Assembly (NCBI RefSeq): GCF_016411865.1
Contig: NZ_JAEKJA010000015.1
Location: 124,001 to 188,000, forward strand
Length of the DNA: 64,000 nucleotides
From: Acuticoccus mangrovi
GTDB lineage: Bacteria > Pseudomonadota > Alphaproteobacteria > Rhizobiales > Amorphaceae
Reading direction: 5' to 3'
Part shown: piece by piece, positions 8,650 to 18,065 of the stretch
How the letters are laid out: each line of letters begins with the position of its first letter
Numbering within the stretch: the stretch's first letter is position 1
Notes under the pieces: generated by a model
What the model saw: only the letters and a program-made list of their open reading frames with translations
Databases searched by the model: none
What the model was told of the DNA's origin: nothing
Made by a program: the position numbers and the translations under genes

Positions 8650-10092
8650 TCAACCCCCGCTCGCCGTCTCCGGTTGCTCCGACAAAGGCGTGCTCGCGAA
8701 TTCCGTGTCGAGGTGACGGGTGAGGATCTCGCCGTAGCTCGGGCTCCTCAGAAGCGACTGGATCGCCCTGTTCAGCCGTTCGCGCAGCTGGTCGTCGCCC
8801 TTGCGCACGGCGATGGCGGCGCCGCGCGAGAGCTCCATGGTGCGTTGCGCGGAGGTGGCGAAGCGGAACGGCTCGCCGAGCGGCGTCGACAGGAACTCGC
8901 GCTGCGCCGTCAAGGCCGGCGCCAACACCGCGTCGAGCCGGTGGAGAGCGAGATCGACCCACATGCCTTCCGAATTCGGATAGAGCCACACCGTGTTGGG
9001 CGGACGGAACGTCGAGATCAGATAGTCCGCCTGCGGGGTCCCGCTCACGGCGGCATAGACGGCGCGGTCCTCCGCCTCGAGGTCGTTCACGGCGGCCTTC
9101 GGCACGACGTAGCGCATCGACAGGCGGACATAGGGGTCGGTGAAGTCGACCTCGTCGGTGAGCTGCTGGTTGCGGGCGAGCGCGGCGACGGCGGCGTCGA
9201 TGCGCCGCTCGCGCAGGGCGGAGAGCACGTCGTCGGCGGCGAGCGGCACGAGCTGGCAGGTCGCATCCATGATCGAGCAGAGCGCGCGGGCGACGTCGAC
9301 GTCGAAGCCGGCGCGCACGCCGAAACGTCCGGCGGATGAGAAGGGCGGCGCGTCGTCGAGCACGCCGATCCGGTAGGAGAGCGACGTGGTCGCCGCGGCC
9401 GAGGTCGTCGGCGTGAGGCCGAGACCCAAGGCGGCGGCCGCTGCCGCGGCGGCGGGCGACGGGGCCGTCGGCACCGCCTCGGCCGGCGTGGCGGCGGGCG
9501 TCTCGCCTGCCGCGGGCGCCGCGGGCGATGCCGCCGCCGTGCCCGCCGCACCGTCGTCCTCGTCCTGGAGCGGCGTCTCTTCGAGCGCCACCGCCGGCGC
9601 AGCCGTCGGCCCATCGACCGCGGACGGCGTGGTCGCCGCCGCCTCGTCCGCGGTCGCCGGCGTCGTTCCGCTCGCGGCCTCGCCGACGGCGGATGGCGTC
9701 GCTTCGCTCGCCGCCTCGGTGGTCACGGCCGGCGCGCCGCTCGGGGCGGGGGCGGTCGCGGCGGCCTCCCCCTCGTCGGAGGCGGTGGTGGACGGCGGAT
9801 CGACCGCCTCGGCATCCGCCGTGGACGGGGCGCTCGGCACCACCGCGGTGGGATCGGCCGTGTCCCCCTCCTCTTCCGCCGACGCCTCGCCCGCGGGAGC
9901 CGGGGCTATGGGCTCGGCTACACCGTCGGCCGGCACGGTCGGCGTCCCAGCGGTCGGCGTCCCAGCGGACGGCGTCACGGCTGGCGACGTCACGGCGGTG
10001 GGGGCCGCTTCGTCGTCGGCGAGCGCCATCGGCGGCGTCGCGATCAGAGCGACGGCCAATAGAGCGGTCAGCGTCCGCATCGATCCCCTCAT
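8650..10092 (-). CDS. Family 3 periplasmic binding protein with very long N-terminal linker
   Basis: The C-terminal 240 or so residues are a family 3 (amino-acid type) solute-binding domain: YRIGVLDDAPPFS, GFDVDVARALC, ALRERRIDAAVAALA and FTDPYVRLSMRYVVPK. Ahead of it is a signal peptide (MRTLTALLAVALIATPPMALA) and about 210 residues of Ala/Thr/Pro/Glu sequence with no lysine, arginine or cysteine, presumably disordered in the periplasm. The ATG at 10092 has GAGGGG seven bases upstream; a GTG at 10107 overlapping the previous stop (GTGA) and an ATG at 10080 are alternatives. No permease or ATPase accompanies it. Its partner gene encodes a family 1 binding protein, and the divergent neighbour is a mechanosensitive channel. 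Ligand unknown. Confidence 0.85.
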   Translation of the reverse strand: MRGSMRTLTALLAVALIATPPMALADDEAAPTAVTSPAVTPSAGTPTAGTPTVPADGVAEPIAPAPAGEASAEEEGDTADPTAVVPSAPSTADAEAVDPPSTTASDEGEAAATAPAPSGAPAVTTEAASEATPSAVGEAASGTTPATADEAAATTPSAVDGPTAAPAVALEETPLQDEDDGAAGTAAASPAAPAAGETPAATPAEAVPTAPSPAAAAAAAALGLGLTPTTSAAATTSLSYRIGVLDDAPPFSSAGRFGVRAGFDVDVARALCSIMDATCQLVPLAADDVLSALRERRIDAAVAALARNQQLTDEVDFTDPYVRLSMRYVVPKAAVNDLEAEDRAVYAAVSGTPQADYLISTFRPPNTVWLYPNSEGMWVDLALHRLDAVLAPALTAQREFLSTPLGEPFRFATSAQRTMELSRGAAIAVRKGDDQLRERLNRAIQSLLRSPSYGEILTRHLDTEFASTPLSEQPETASGG

Positions 10093-10103
10093 CGGCCCGC
10101 CCC

Positions 10104-11288
10104 TCACATCGCCTCGCGCTCGGCCTGCGCGACCTGATCCAGGATGATCTTCATCGTCGCGTCGGCCTTGACTTCGCCGCGCACCATTGCCCGCACCGCG
10201 TCCGCCACCTGATCGGCGAGATCGAGATAGGCGATCCCGAAGCGGCGCACCGGCGGCGGCACCAGCCTATTCATGTGGCTCGCGATCGTGGCGAAGACGG
10301 GGCTCACCGCGAGCAGCTCCTCGTCGTCGTAGAGGGCGGGACGGGTCGGGGCGAGGCCGTGGTCGATCGCGGCGAGGCGCTGCTCGTCCGGCGAGGCGAG
10401 GAAGGTCGCGAGCGCCTTGGCGCTCTCCTGGTTGGCCGAGTGGCGCGACACGCCGACGAACCAGGTGGTCGCCATGATCGCCTCCGCGTCGGCGGCATCC
10501 TCCGCCGGCGGGCGCAGGAGTATCGACATCACGTCGGCGATCGGCGAGCCGACGAGGCTCGGCAGCGCCGTGGAGCGAGCGAGCAGCGCCGCGCTGCCGC
10601 CGCCGGTGAACTCGGCGAGCGCCTCGCTGCCCGTGGTGCTCGTCGCCGCGGCGGAGGTGATCACCCCGACGGTGTCGTTGAGCGCCTGTAACGCCACGAG
10701 CATGCGCGGCTCGTCGTCGAGCCCCTTGGCGCCGAAGCTGTAGGCCCAGTCGACGAAGAGGGGAAAGAGCGAGGCGCCGGCACCGCCGAAGGCGAGCTTG
10801 CTCGCCTCCTCCCCCGGCGCCTGCAGCAGGCTCTCGCGCAGCTGCGTCCACGCCTCCGGCCCTTCGCTGATCTGATCGGAGCGCAGGAACAACAGCGTGA
10901 TCGCCATGTGCTGCGGCAGCCCGACCACCCGGCCGGTGCTGACGGCGACGTCGCTCACGGCCGGCAGCGCCGCTCGGGGGTCCGCTTCGTTGGCGAGTGT
11001 CGAAAGGTCGCTGGTGAGGGCCGGCGCCCAGGCATCGGGAAACTGAATCACGTCGATCCGCGGGCTCGATACGGAAAAGAGCGCCCGGTATCGCTCGAGC
11101 GCGCGCCGGTCCGTGGCGTCGGCCGACACCACGCGCACGGTGTGGCCGGTCGCCTCCTCGAAGCGGGCCGCCGAATCCCGGCACGCCGCCACGGCACGGC
11201 CCACATCGAGACACACGAGAGTGAGAGAATCGGCCCGTGCCACCCCCCCGGCAATGACGAAGAGCACGGCCGCCAGAACGAAACGCAT
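10104..11288 (-). CDS. Family 1-type extracellular solute-binding protein
   Basis: A 394-residue exported protein with a cleavable signal (MRFVLAAVLFVIAGGVARA). The mature part has the SBP family 1 layout: RFEEATGHTVRVVSAD at the first beta strand, IDVIQFPDAWAPALTSDLS, a region resembling GQNVAFGGAGASLFPLFVDW and a late SANQESAKALATFLASPDEQ, where sugar-type receptors carry a similar helix. The ATG at 11288 has AGGGAAG six bases upstream; earlier in-frame codons lack a site. The stop overlaps the GTG of the downstream binding-protein gene, so the two are co-transcribed. No membrane components are linked, so a sensing role rather than transport is possible. Confidence 0.85.
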   Translation of the reverse strand: MRFVLAAVLFVIAGGVARADSLTLVCLDVGRAVAACRDSAARFEEATGHTVRVVSADATDRRALERYRALFSVSSPRIDVIQFPDAWAPALTSDLSTLANEADPRAALPAVSDVAVSTGRVVGLPQHMAITLLFLRSDQISEGPEAWTQLRESLLQAPGEEASKLAFGGAGASLFPLFVDWAYSFGAKGLDDEPRMLVALQALNDTVGVITSAAATSTTGSEALAEFTGGGSAALLARSTALPSLVGSPIADVMSILLRPPAEDAADAEAIMATTWFVGVSRHSANQESAKALATFLASPDEQRLAAIDHGLAPTRPALYDDEELLAVSPVFATIASHMNRLVPPPVRRFGIAYLDLADQVADAVRAMVRGEVKADATMKIILDQVAQAEREAM

Positions 11289-11511
11289 GAACACTTCCCT
11301 TCGATGGCAGTCAGCTGATGCCGAGGCACGATGGCCTGCGACCCGGATCGGCGGCCGCCGGCGCACGCCGCGACCCCGCTTATTGTCTCCTCAGGCGCAG
11401 CGTCTTATACGCCGTGCTGCCCGCGCCTCAAGCCGACACCATCGTGAGCGGGCGGCAACGCCCGACGTTCCCGTCGCAGAGCGACGACCCGAAAAGCGTG
11501 ACGAGCCTTGT

Positions 11512-14500
11512 ATGCCGCGTATCTCGTGCATTTTTCTCTTTCTTCGACTGATCGGCGCCGCCGTTGTCGCAGCCACGCTGACGTTCGCCGGCGCAGCGGC
11601 CGCGCAGGACGTCGACCTCGTGAAGCTGCGCCGCTCGGTGGCCGAGGCGCAGCGTGACGCGCGCAATCTCGACATCGCGATCGAGCAGCGCGCGGCGGAG
11701 AACCAGCGCCTCGCCGACGCGCTCGACGTCGCCGACGTCCGCGAGCCGGTGACCTTTGCCGAGCTGCGCCAGGCGAAGTTCGAGGTGGACATCGCCCGCA
11801 CGCGCCTTTCCACGCTCGACCACAGGCTGAGCGAGCAGATGGCGATGATGGGGGACCTCAACGCCGAGATCATCCGCCTCACGTCGAGCAACACGGGCGC
11901 GGCGGACACGCTGAAGCGCGTCGTCGAAGAGGCCGCCCTCGACTGGCGCTCGCGCCTGCGCGACATCGAGAACGACATGATCGGCAAGCTCACGCGCTTC
12001 CGCGAGCTGTCGGCCGAATATCTCTATCTGCGCCAGGAAGAGCTGCAGATCCTGCAGAGCGAGATCAGCCTCGACGCGATCACCGGGTCGGAGGGGGGCA
12101 AGGCCGACCCGATCATCGCCCGGCTGCGCGATCTCGTGACCCAGCTCTCGCGCACCGCGATGCAGCTTTCCAACGACGCGGCCAGCATCGAGACCTCGAC
12201 GCCGGCCGCCGTCGAGCGGCGCAACCTGCTGCGCCTGCGCTCCGACGAGCTCCTGTTGCGCTCCACCGCGCGCCTCACCGACATCGTGATCGTGGAGGCG
12301 CAGAACGTCATCGACGGCGTGCGGCCGATGATCGACGAGCCGGCCGTGCCGATCCGCCTGTTCAACGAGGCGATCGGCGCGGTGGACGATGCCTCCGACG
12401 ACCTCGGCGCGCGTCGCTCCATCATCTCCGACAATCAGACGGCGCTGCAGGACTTCAACCGCTTCCTCACCGAGCCCGGTAACCTGCAGCAGGCCGCGAC
12501 GGGCCAAACCAACCGCATCCAGGCGCTGCGCCGGCTCCTCGAGACGCAGGACCGCGAAATCGGCGAGCTGCAGGACCGGCTCCTGTCGGTGCGCGACGCG
12601 CTGGTGAAGGAGCGCGCGGCGCGTCAGCGGGCCGCCCTCCTCCAGCGCGAGGTGGCGCGCACCGACCGCGGCGCCCGCGACCGCATCGCCGCCGAGATCG
12701 CCGACATTCCGAGCGAGCTGACACGCATCTACTCGGCCCGCGTCGCCGAGGTCGAGACGGCGATCGTGGTCGCCGACAACGAGCGCTTCGCCGTGCTCGC
12801 CGGAGCCCTCCTCGTCGTCCTCGCCCTCACCCTGTGGCTGCGCCAACGCGTGCTGCGCCGCTTCGTCGCCTCGCGCGCGACGCGGGCCACCGAGGTCCCC
12901 ATCGAGGTCCTGAGGCGCAACCTCTTCTGGCTGTTTCCGGCGGCGGTGTGGGGCATCTTCTGCGCCACCTTCGCGATCTCGCGGTCGACGGCGGTGTCGG
13001 TCTTCACGCTCCTGATCATCCCCGCCGCGGCGGCGCTGCTGCGCGACCTGACGCAGGTCATCGTCGCCCACTCCACCGAGGGGCGGAAGCGGCGCATCGG
13101 CATCATCATCACCCGCTCCACCGAGGTGGCGATGGTGGCGACGGCGCTCGTCGTCTTCGTCTACGTGGTGCTCGACGAGGTGCCGCTGCTGCCCTCGACG
13201 CAGACCGCCATCGACCGCCTCGCCTACTCGGTGTTCGTGCTGAGCGGGCTGCCGATGCTGCTCTTCGTGTTCGTCTTCGCCAACACCGGCAGCAACAGCG
13301 CCTACGGCAAGGCGCGGCGCTTCATCGCCGCCGTCCTGTCGCTGCTGCCGCCCGTCGCCCTCATCGCGACGGGCGTCACCGGCCTCGCCGGCTACACCCA
13401 GCTCGCCAACATCATGCTGGAGAATCTCGGCATCGCCATCGCCATCGCGGCGACGCTCGCCCTCATCCTCGGTGTGCTCAACGACATCATCGAAGGGATG
13501 GCCGAGACGATCCGCGAGAAGGACCCGGCGCGCGCCTACTTCATGCGCTCCAACTTCCTGCAGCCGCTCAACCGGCTGCTCCAGGTGCTTCTCGCCCTCG
13601 TCGCGATCGCGGTGGCGGCGCACATCTTCGGCTGGTCGCAAGAAACGCCCGGGATCAGCCAGCTCGTCGAGGTGTGGCGCACCACCGTCTTCAGCGTGGG
13701 CGGACAGGGCTACAGCATCGGCAACGTGCTGATCGCGACAGCGGCGTTCGTCTTCGTGTTCTGGGCGGCAGCCTGGACGCGCCGCGTCGCCTACACGGTG
13801 ATCTTCCGCCACCTGAAGGACATCGGCATCCGCCAGAGCCTTTCGGTGTTCGCCCAGTATGTGGTGATCGTGCTCGGCGTGCTCCTCACCCTGTCGGCCG
13901 TCGGCTTCGACGTCACGACGCTCACGGTGTTCGCCGCCTCCCTCGGCGTCGGCATCGGCTTCGGCCTGCAGAACGTCGTGAACAACTTCATCTCGGGCCT
14001 GCTCCTCCTCGTGGAGCGCCCGTTGCGCCTCGGCGACATCGTGACGGTGGGAGCGAACTCCGGCACGGTGAGCCAGATCGGCATCCGCTCGATGCGCCTC
14101 ACCACCTTCGACGAGTTCGACCTCATCGTGCCGAACTCGGCGCTGATCTCGGACACCTTCACCAACTGGACGCGCACCAACAGCCAGATGCGCGTGCTGC
14201 TCACGGTGGGGATCGCCTACGACAACGATCCGGAAGAGGCGATCAAGATCGTCTACGAGATCCTGAAGGAGCACAAAGGCGTGCTGCGCTCGCCGGCGCC
14301 GATGGTGACGGTGGAGGAGTTCGCCGATTCCTCCATCAACCTGCGCGTCTGCTACTATATCGACCTGCGCGGCAACTACTCGGGTTTCGTCGTCAAGAGC
14401 GAGGTGCTGTCGGCCGTGTGGCGCCGGTTCGCCAAGGCCGGGATCACCATCCCCTTCCCGCAACGCGACCTGCACATCATCAATCCGTCGGGCGCAGCGC

Positions 14501-14619
14501 CCGCGGCAGTGCCGAGCCAGACGGTGCCCGAGCGACCCGAGAGCGCCCACGGCGAGTGGGTGGGCGACGCCATCGAGCTCGCCCAAGAGAACGCCAGCCA
14601 GGAGAGCGCCAAGGAGTAG
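11512..14619 (+). CDS. Large MscS-family mechanosensitive channel with periplasmic coiled-coil domain
   Basis: A 1035-residue inner-membrane channel of the MscK/DUF3772 type. A signal peptide (residues 1-31) is followed by a helical, coiled-coil-rich periplasmic domain (about 32-420), then around ten hydrophobic segments from about 427 to 830. The MscS core is clear: pore helix TLTVFAASLGVGIGFGLQ near 803-820, NVVNNFISGLLLLVERPLRL, beta domain GDIVTVGANSGTVSQIGIRS and DEFDLIVPNSALISDTFTNW, and the C-terminal vestibule to about 990, with a hydrophilic tail. Such channels open on membrane tension and relieve hypo-osmotic shock. The ATG at 11512 was chosen because it begins the signal peptide; its ribosome site is weak. 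It is divergent from two orphan binding proteins across a 223-bp gap. Confidence 0.93.
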   Translation: MPRISCIFLFLRLIGAAVVAATLTFAGAAAAQDVDLVKLRRSVAEAQRDARNLDIAIEQRAAENQRLADALDVADVREPVTFAELRQAKFEVDIARTRLSTLDHRLSEQMAMMGDLNAEIIRLTSSNTGAADTLKRVVEEAALDWRSRLRDIENDMIGKLTRFRELSAEYLYLRQEELQILQSEISLDAITGSEGGKADPIIARLRDLVTQLSRTAMQLSNDAASIETSTPAAVERRNLLRLRSDELLLRSTARLTDIVIVEAQNVIDGVRPMIDEPAVPIRLFNEAIGAVDDASDDLGARRSIISDNQTALQDFNRFLTEPGNLQQAATGQTNRIQALRRLLETQDREIGELQDRLLSVRDALVKERAARQRAALLQREVARTDRGARDRIAAEIADIPSELTRIYSARVAEVETAIVVADNERFAVLAGALLVVLALTLWLRQRVLRRFVASRATRATEVPIEVLRRNLFWLFPAAVWGIFCATFAISRSTAVSVFTLLIIPAAAALLRDLTQVIVAHSTEGRKRRIGIIITRSTEVAMVATALVVFVYVVLDEVPLLPSTQTAIDRLAYSVFVLSGLPMLLFVFVFANTGSNSAYGKARRFIAAVLSLLPPVALIATGVTGLAGYTQLANIMLENLGIAIAIAATLALILGVLNDIIEGMAETIREKDPARAYFMRSNFLQPLNRLLQVLLALVAIAVAAHIFGWSQETPGISQLVEVWRTTVFSVGGQGYSIGNVLIATAAFVFVFWAAAWTRRVAYTVIFRHLKDIGIRQSLSVFAQYVVIVLGVLLTLSAVGFDVTTLTVFAASLGVGIGFGLQNVVNNFISGLLLLVERPLRLGDIVTVGANSGTVSQIGIRSMRLTTFDEFDLIVPNSALISDTFTNWTRTNSQMRVLLTVGIAYDNDPEEAIKIVYEILKEHKGVLRSPAPMVTVEEFADSSINLRVCYYIDLRGNYSGFVVKSEVLSAVWRRFAKAGITIPFPQRDLHIINPSGAAPAAVPSQTVPERPESAHGEWVGDAIELAQENASQESAKE

Positions 14620-14649
14620 CCGCCCGCCCCTGGCGGCGCGGCGGTCGCG

Positions 14650-14904
14650 TCAGCGCGGCGCCCAGATCGCGCACCAGGCGCCGGCGGCGACGCGCCCTTC
14701 CACCATGGAGCAGAGCCCGGACATCGCCTCCGGCCCCAGCCAGAAGGCGCAGCCGCCGCAGAGCTGGTCGCCATGGGGCGTGGCGCGGTAGCGCACCGAC
14801 GCCTTCTCCACCCGCCGGCCGGCCGAGCCCGGCAGCGGGAACGCGGGCGCCCGGTGCCCACAACGCCGGGTGCGCCGAGCCTCGTCGATCAGGGTGGTGG
14901 GCAT
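14650..14904 (-). CDS. HiPIP-like high-potential iron-sulfur protein
   Basis: An 84-residue protein whose C-terminal half carries four cysteines spaced C49-x2-C52-x12-C65-x12-C78, in the context GDQLCGGCAFW, GLCSMVEG and AGAWCAIWAPR. This is the 4Fe-4S ligand pattern and local sequence of high-potential iron-sulfur proteins, small one-electron carriers. Family members are usually exported by the Tat route; here the first 35 residues contain RRTRR but no hydrophobic signal, so it is either cytoplasmic or secreted in another way. The ATG at 14904 has GAGG six bases upstream and is preferred over ATGs at 14916 and 14952. It is convergent with the MscS gene and divergent from hemA. Confidence 0.75.
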   Translation of the reverse strand: MPTTLIDEARRTRRCGHRAPAFPLPGSAGRRVEKASVRYRATPHGDQLCGGCAFWLGPEAMSGLCSMVEGRVAAGAWCAIWAPR

Positions 14905-14929
14905 TGCGGACCTCATCGGGGATGGATCA

Positions 14930-14983
14930 AAATTAGAATAATTCAATTTCATAGATCGATCTATATCATAATAATTCTAATTT
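14930..14983. promoter_or_regulatory. AT-rich nested dyad between HiPIP-like gene and hemA
   Basis: Outer arms at 14930-14943 and 14970-14983 match as an inverted repeat at 13 of 14 positions (AAATTAGAATAATT against AAATTAGAATTATT). A perfect 14-bp palindrome, ATAGATCGATCTAT, lies at 14951-14964 almost at the same centre. Each outer arm contains TTAGAA-N3-TT, resembling the rhizobial iron control element (TTTAGAA-N3-TTCTAAA) recognised by Irr, with about 10 of 14 positions matching. It lies 26-79 bp upstream of the HiPIP-like start and about 195 bp upstream of hemA. The regulator assignment is inference. Confidence 0.5.
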
Positions 14984-15178
14984 GAGTTTTACCCCGTCCC
15001 GCCTCGCCCACTGCGGCCGAATGGCGCGCGGCGCCTTGGACTTGCCGCAAATCGGACGGCATCGCGCCGCCCCTCGCGCCAGCCGTGCTCAAGGTGCAGG
15101 CAATCCCACTTTTGTATTCCCCCAATGCACTTGGCCTCAGGGGCGAACACGTCTAACTCTAGGTCCAGGGAGACGGGG

Positions 15179-16408
15179 ATGACGATGGACTACGAGAAGC
15201 ACTTCGCCGATAGCCTTGACGCCTTGCGCAACGAGGGCCGCTACCGCGTGTTCGCCGATCTGGAGCGGCATCGCGGCGCCTTCCCGCGCGCGCGACGACA
15301 TCACAGCGGCGACGGTCCGTCCGACGTGACGGTGTGGTGCTCCAACGACTATCTCGGCATGGGCCAGAACCCCAAGGTGATCGCCGCGATGCACGAGGCG
15401 ATCGACAAGTGCGGCGCCGGCGCCGGCGGCACGCGCAACATCTCCGGCACCAACCACTACCACGTCGAGCTGGAGCGCTCGCTCGCCGATCTCCACGGCA
15501 AGCCGTCCGCCCTCCTCTTCACCTCCGGCTACGTCTCCAACTGGGCGGCCCTCGGAACCCTCGCCGGCAAGCTCCCCGACTGCGCCGTCTTCTCCGACGC
15601 GATGAACCACGCCTCGATGATCGAGGGCATCCGCCACTCCCGCGCCGAGCGTCACATCTTCGCCCACAACGACCCCGAGGACCTCGACCGTCGCCTCGCC
15701 GCCGTCGACCCGGACCGCCCCAAACTCGTCGCCTTCGAGTCGGTCTATTCGATGGACGGCGACATCGCTCCCATCGCCGAGATCTGTGATGTCGCCGAAA
15801 AGCACGGCGCCATGACCTATCTCGACGAGGTCCACGCCGTCGGCCTCTACGGCCCGCGCGGCGGCGGCATCGCCGAGCGCGAGGGGCTGATGGACCGCCT
15901 CACGGTGATCGAGGGCACGCTCGGCAAGGCGTTCGGTGTGGTCGGCGGCTACATTGCCGCCTCCACGGCGCTGTGCGACTTCGTGCGCTCCTTCGCGTCC
16001 GGCTTCATCTTCACCACGGCGCTGCCGCCGGCGGTGGCGGCGGGGGCGCGCGCGTCGATCGAGCACCTGAAGACCTCGTCGGCCGAGCGCGAGGCGCATC
16101 AGGCCGTGGTGGCGAAGGTGCGCGCGCGGCTCAAGGCCATCGGCATCCCGCTGATGGACAATCCGAGCCACATCGTCCCGGTGATGGTGAACGATGCCGC
16201 GAAGTGCAAATGGATCAGCGACCTGCTGCTCGACCAGTACGGCATCTACGTCCAGCCCATCAATTATCCCACCGTGGCGAAGGGCACCGAGCGGCTGCGC
16301 ATCACCCCCTCCCCGGTCCACACCGACGCGGACATCGAGCACCTCTGCCACGCCCTCAGCGAGCTGTGGTCGCAGTGCGCCCTCGCCCGCACCCGCGCCG
16401 CCGCCTGA
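15179..16408 (+). CDS. hemA: 5-aminolevulinate synthase
   Basis: A PLP enzyme of 409 residues condensing glycine and succinyl-CoA to 5-aminolevulinate, the committed step of haem and tetrapyrrole synthesis in alphaproteobacteria (Shemin pathway). Typical landmarks are [20 protein letters not shown] at the start, [47 protein letters not shown] and the PLP-lysine segment [14 protein letters not shown]. Length is typical. ATG codons at 15179 and 15185 are both possible; a purine-rich stretch (AGGGAGACGGGG) precedes them. The promoter region is shared with the divergent HiPIP-like gene and includes the AT-rich dyad, which would fit iron- or haem-responsive control. Confidence 0.97.
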   Translation: MTMDYEKHFADSLDALRNEGRYRVFADLERHRGAFPRARRHHSGDGPSDVTVWCSNDYLGMGQNPKVIAAMHEAIDKCGAGAGGTRNISGTNHYHVELERSLADLHGKPSALLFTSGYVSNWAALGTLAGKLPDCAVFSDAMNHASMIEGIRHSRAERHIFAHNDPEDLDRRLAAVDPDRPKLVAFESVYSMDGDIAPIAEICDVAEKHGAMTYLDEVHAVGLYGPRGGGIAEREGLMDRLTVIEGTLGKAFGVVGGYIAASTALCDFVRSFASGFIFTTALPPAVAAGARASIEHLKTSSAEREAHQAVVAKVRARLKAIGIPLMDNPSHIVPVMVNDAAKCKWISDLLLDQYGIYVQPINYPTVAKGTERLRITPSPVHTDADIEHLCHALSELWSQCALARTRAAA

Positions 16409-16596
16409 CCGGACGCCTCGCGACCCGCTGAGCGATCTGCCGCGGGGGCGCCTCGCGGCCGTCGACGAGAACGGCGCGCACGACGCCCGAGGCGACCGGG
16501 CTCGCCCGAGGGCACCCGGCGGACGCCGACCGCGGCAGACGGGACTCGCACGAAAGGATCGGCTAAGGGGGGCGGGAGACGGCGCCGGGAGGAAGC

Positions 16597-18000
16597 ATGG
16601 TCGACATCGCGACACGCGTGTGGAACCACAAGTGGAAGATCGATCCGATCGTTCGCTCGCTGATCGACACGGACTTCTACAAGCTCCTGATGTGCCAGTC
16701 GGTCTTCCACAACAAGCCCGACACTCGGGTCGCCTTCTCGCTGATCAACCGCAGCAAGAGCGTGCGCCTCGCCGACCTCGTCGACGAGGGCGAGTTGCGC
16801 GAGCAGCTCGACAACGTGCGCTCGCTGTCCCTATCGCGCGGCGAGAGCACCTTCCTGCGCGGCAATACCTTCTACGGCAAGCGCCAGATGTTCCGGCCCG
16901 ATTTCATGGCCTGGCTCGAGGCGCTGCGGCTACCGCCCTATCACCTCGAAAAGCGCGACGGGCAATATGAGCTCACCTTCGAAGGCCCGTGGCCGGAGGT
17001 GATGCTGTGGGAGGTGCCGGCCCTCGCCATCCTGATGGAGCTGCGCTCGCGCGCCGTGATGCGCGACATGGGCCGCTTCGAGCTCCAGGTGCTCTACGCC
17101 CGCGCCATGACCAAGCTGTGGGAGAAGGTGGAGCGGCTACGCGCCCATCCCGGCCTCACCATCGCCGATTTCGGCACCCGCCGCCGCCACTCCTTCCTGT
17201 GGCAGGACTGGTGCGTGCAGGCGATGATGGAAGGCCTCGGCGCCTCCTTCACCGGCACCTCCAACTGCCTCATCGCCATGCGGCGCGAGGTGGAGGCGAT
17301 CGGCACCAACGCCCACGAGCTGCCGATGGTCTACGCCGCCCTCGCCGAGACCGACGAGGAACTCGCCGAAGCGCCCTATCGCGTCCTCGCCGACTGGCAC
17401 GAGGAGCACGAGGGCAATCTGAGGATCATCCTGCCCGACACCTACGGCACCGAAGGCTTCCTGCGGCGCGCGCCGGACTGGCTCGCCGGGTGGACGGGGG
17501 TGCGGATCGACTCCGGCGACCCCGTCGTCGGCGCCGAGACCGCCATCAAGTGGTGGAAGGAGCGCGGCGAAGACCCGCGCGAGAAGCGCGTCATCTTCTC
17601 CGACGGCCTCGACGTCGACACGATGATCGACCTCTACGAGGCGTTCCGCGAGCGCGTCCGCGTGTCGTTCGGCTGGGGCACCCTCCTCACCAACGACTTC
17701 CGCGGCCTCGTGAAGGACGACGCCCTCGCCCCCTTCAGCCTCGTGTGCAAGGCGGTGTCGGCCAACGGGCGGCCCACAGTGAAGCTCTCCGACAATCCGC
17801 GGAAGGCGACGGGCCCCCTCGCCGAGATCGAGCGCTACAAGCGGGTGTTCGGCGTCGGCGAGCAGAAGCCGATGGACGTCACCGTGTTCGATGGGCTCGG
17901 CGGCGCGGTGTTCGGCGGCCTCGGCCGGCGGATTTCCTGCCTATCCGGCAGGGCACGGGGAATCCTCCCGATCGCGCTGCCGGCCATCCAAACCGGTTGA
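16597..18000 (+). CDS. pncB: Nicotinate phosphoribosyltransferase
   Basis: The 467-residue product converts nicotinate and PRPP to nicotinate mononucleotide for NAD salvage. Recognisable segments are [45 protein letters not shown] (the phosphoribosylated-histidine region), [41 protein letters not shown] and [12 protein letters not shown]. The ATG at 16597 has GGGAGGA a few bases upstream. Family members usually end soon after the motif seen here as [14 protein letters not shown]; this protein continues for about 37 further residues ([15 protein letters not shown] onward), possibly from loss of the original stop. It is followed by the TRAP transporter in the same direction, but with a 128-bp gap containing operator-like repeats. 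Confidence 0.95.
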   Translation: MVDIATRVWNHKWKIDPIVRSLIDTDFYKLLMCQSVFHNKPDTRVAFSLINRSKSVRLADLVDEGELREQLDNVRSLSLSRGESTFLRGNTFYGKRQMFRPDFMAWLEALRLPPYHLEKRDGQYELTFEGPWPEVMLWEVPALAILMELRSRAVMRDMGRFELQVLYARAMTKLWEKVERLRAHPGLTIADFGTRRRHSFLWQDWCVQAMMEGLGASFTGTSNCLIAMRREVEAIGTNAHELPMVYAALAETDEELAEAPYRVLADWHEEHEGNLRIILPDTYGTEGFLRRAPDWLAGWTGVRIDSGDPVVGAETAIKWWKERGEDPREKRVIFSDGLDVDTMIDLYEAFRERVRVSFGWGTLLTNDFRGLVKDDALAPFSLVCKAVSANGRPTVKLSDNPRKATGPLAEIERYKRVFGVGEQKPMDVTVFDGLGGAVFGGLGRRISCLSGRARGILPIALPAIQTG

Positions 18001-18065
18001 AGCCCCATCGGGAAACAGTCATTGTCCTCTCGCAGGGTGCCGACAGAGCGCCCGCGACAACAACC

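Noticed and set aside
11428-14586. A very long open frame antisense to the MscS gene
   Set aside because: Its product is extremely rich in Arg, His, Asp and Glu with no domain pattern, as expected from the reverse frame of a high-GC gene; the plus-strand protein has clear channel motifs.
14619-14637. GC hairpin between the MscS and HiPIP-like stops as an intrinsic terminator
   Set aside because: Six-bp stem only and no T-run on either side.
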